Origin: Mucinivorans sp036654415 | Lineage (GTDB): Bacteria; Bacteroidota; Bacteroidia; Bacteroidales; Rikenellaceae | DNA length: 64,000 nucleotides | NCBI GenBank assembly: GCA_036654415.1 | Contig: JAVVSB010000002.1 | Coordinates: forward strand, 1 to 64,000 | Reading direction: 5' to 3' | Shown here: positions 63,629 through 64,000 of the stretch, piece after piece | Position numbering within the stretch: the first letter of the stretch is position 1 | Layout: each line of letters starts with the position of its first letter | The notes under the pieces: generated by a model | Told to the model about the DNA's origin: nothing | Database searches by the model: none | Seen by the model: only the letters and a program-made list of their open reading frames with translations | Program-made: the position numbers and the translations under genes

Positions 63629-64000
63629 ATGCTCAATAAAATAATACAGCTCTCCCTGCGCAATAGGGTGGTGGTTATGATTCTGGCGGTGGTGTTGCTA
63701 CTTTGGGGTAGCTACACGGCCGCCCGTATGGAGGTGGATGTCTTTCCCGATTTAACGGCCCCCACGGTGGTGGTTATGACCGAGGCATCGGCCTTGCCAG
63801 CCGAAGATGTGGAGCGGCTGGTGACCTTTCCTATCGAGACCTCGCTCAACGGGGCCACCGATGTGCGTCGGGTGCGGAGCAACTCCACCACAGGTTTCTC
63901 TGTGGTCACGGTGGAGTTTGACTGGGGGACCGATATTTTCCGTGCTCGCCAGACTGTGGCCGAAAAGCTCGCTTCGCTCTCCACGGAACTTCCCGCGGGG
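63629..64000 (+). CDS. CusA/CzcA-type RND pump, N-terminal part, cut by window end
   Basis: First 124 codons only. MLNKIIQLSLRNRVVVMILA is the first helix of an RND pump; MEVDVFPDLTAPTVVVMTEA, then LPAEDVERLVTFPIETSLNG and TGFSVVTVEFDWGTDIFRAR are typical of the heavy-metal (HME) group, which has ALPAEDVE and FPIE at these places. Probably exports Cu, Zn, Co or Cd, or in anaerobes other small solutes. The rest of the gene and any adaptor lie beyond the window. Confidence 0.9.
   Translation, partial: MLNKIIQLSLRNRVVVMILAVVLLLWGSYTAARMEVDVFPDLTAPTVVVMTEASALPAEDVERLVTFPIETSLNGATDVRRVRSNSTTGFSVVTVEFDWGTDIFRARQTVAEKLASLSTELPAG

Noticed and set aside
63712..63984. Minus-strand open frame at the right edge
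   Set aside because: It is the shadow of the CusA/CzcA-type gene, whose N-terminal helix and motifs are clear on the plus strand.

Overview
The window comes from a member of the Bacteroidota, most likely order Bacteroidales. The main evidence is the recurring promoter form TTTG-N19/20-TAnnTTTG, seen complete upstream of at least eight transcription units. It is backed by weak ribosome binding sites and by families typical of this phylum: WbqC-like, DUF4834, DUF4251, glycine-lipid acyltransferases GlsA/GlsB, NhaD, eukaryote-type glycogen enzymes and a PG0541-type transporter-associated protein. A Rikenellaceae-like genome is possible, but genus cannot be fixed from this window. It is ordinary chromosome: no phage, plasmid, insertion sequence or CRISPR array was found.

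Layout. 0.1-4.4 kb (minus): a run of an OmpA/porin-like barrel, GH16 glucanase lipoprotein, LpxD, RuvC, a FecCD-type permease and a 51-residue membrane peptide. 4.5-6.0 kb (minus): ECF sigma factor, one-helix membrane protein (probable anti-sigma) and a small LTPQ-motif periplasmic protein. 6.4-10.7 kb (minus): one 1421-residue protein joining glycogen synthase to glycogen phosphorylase; the branching enzyme glgB lies apart at 33.5-35.5 kb. 10.9-11.6 kb: a HigBA-like toxin-antitoxin pair with a perfect operator palindrome. 11.9-12.1 kb: a structured RNA with 6S architecture. 12.6-14.8 kb: a secreted protein diverging from a membrane-bound AraC-type regulator, with four helically phased direct repeats between them. 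14.9-25.5 kb: mixed housekeeping and envelope genes (endonuclease/phosphatase, WbqC-like, flippase-like, QueG, divergent Na/Pi-like protein, WG-repeat protein, AsnA, Ndk, esterase). 25.6-33.3 kb: Pgk, GH2 glycosidase, NhaD, LysA-RuvB, DUF4251.

35.6-44.2 kb (minus): GlsA-GlsB with an SBF-type transporter; GH20 hexosaminidase with RseP; Dxr with a LytM-like protein whose zinc site is lost. 44.3-48.8 kb (plus): a galactose operon (nucleotidyltransferase, GalM, sugar/H+ symporter, GalK) without GalT. 48.9-55.3 kb (minus): a TetR-controlled tripartite RND efflux operon. 55.5-58.4 kb (plus): a second GH20 hexosaminidase with a PA14-like tail, and a transaldolase-family protein. 58.5-60.9 kb (minus): a cyclophilin-type isomerase, tRNA-Arg(CCG), an orphan sugar-binding lipoprotein and a DEDDy exonuclease. 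61.2-64.0 kb (plus): EF-P, class I fumarase and the start of a CusA/CzcA-type pump cut by the window end.

Together the genes fit an anaerobic glycan user that removes hexosamine and galactose from host-type or bacterial glycans, takes up galactose by proton symport, stores glycogen and makes glycine lipids. Short intergenic elements with terminal inverted repeats near TTAGARGCTGTTTTAA recur about eight times and are the main unexplained repeat structure. I found no clearly new defence or mobile system; the best leads are the phased repeats beside the AraC regulator, the synthase-phosphorylase fusion, the galactose operon lacking GalT, two proteins that kept a fold but lost their signature residues, and the MITE-like repeats.
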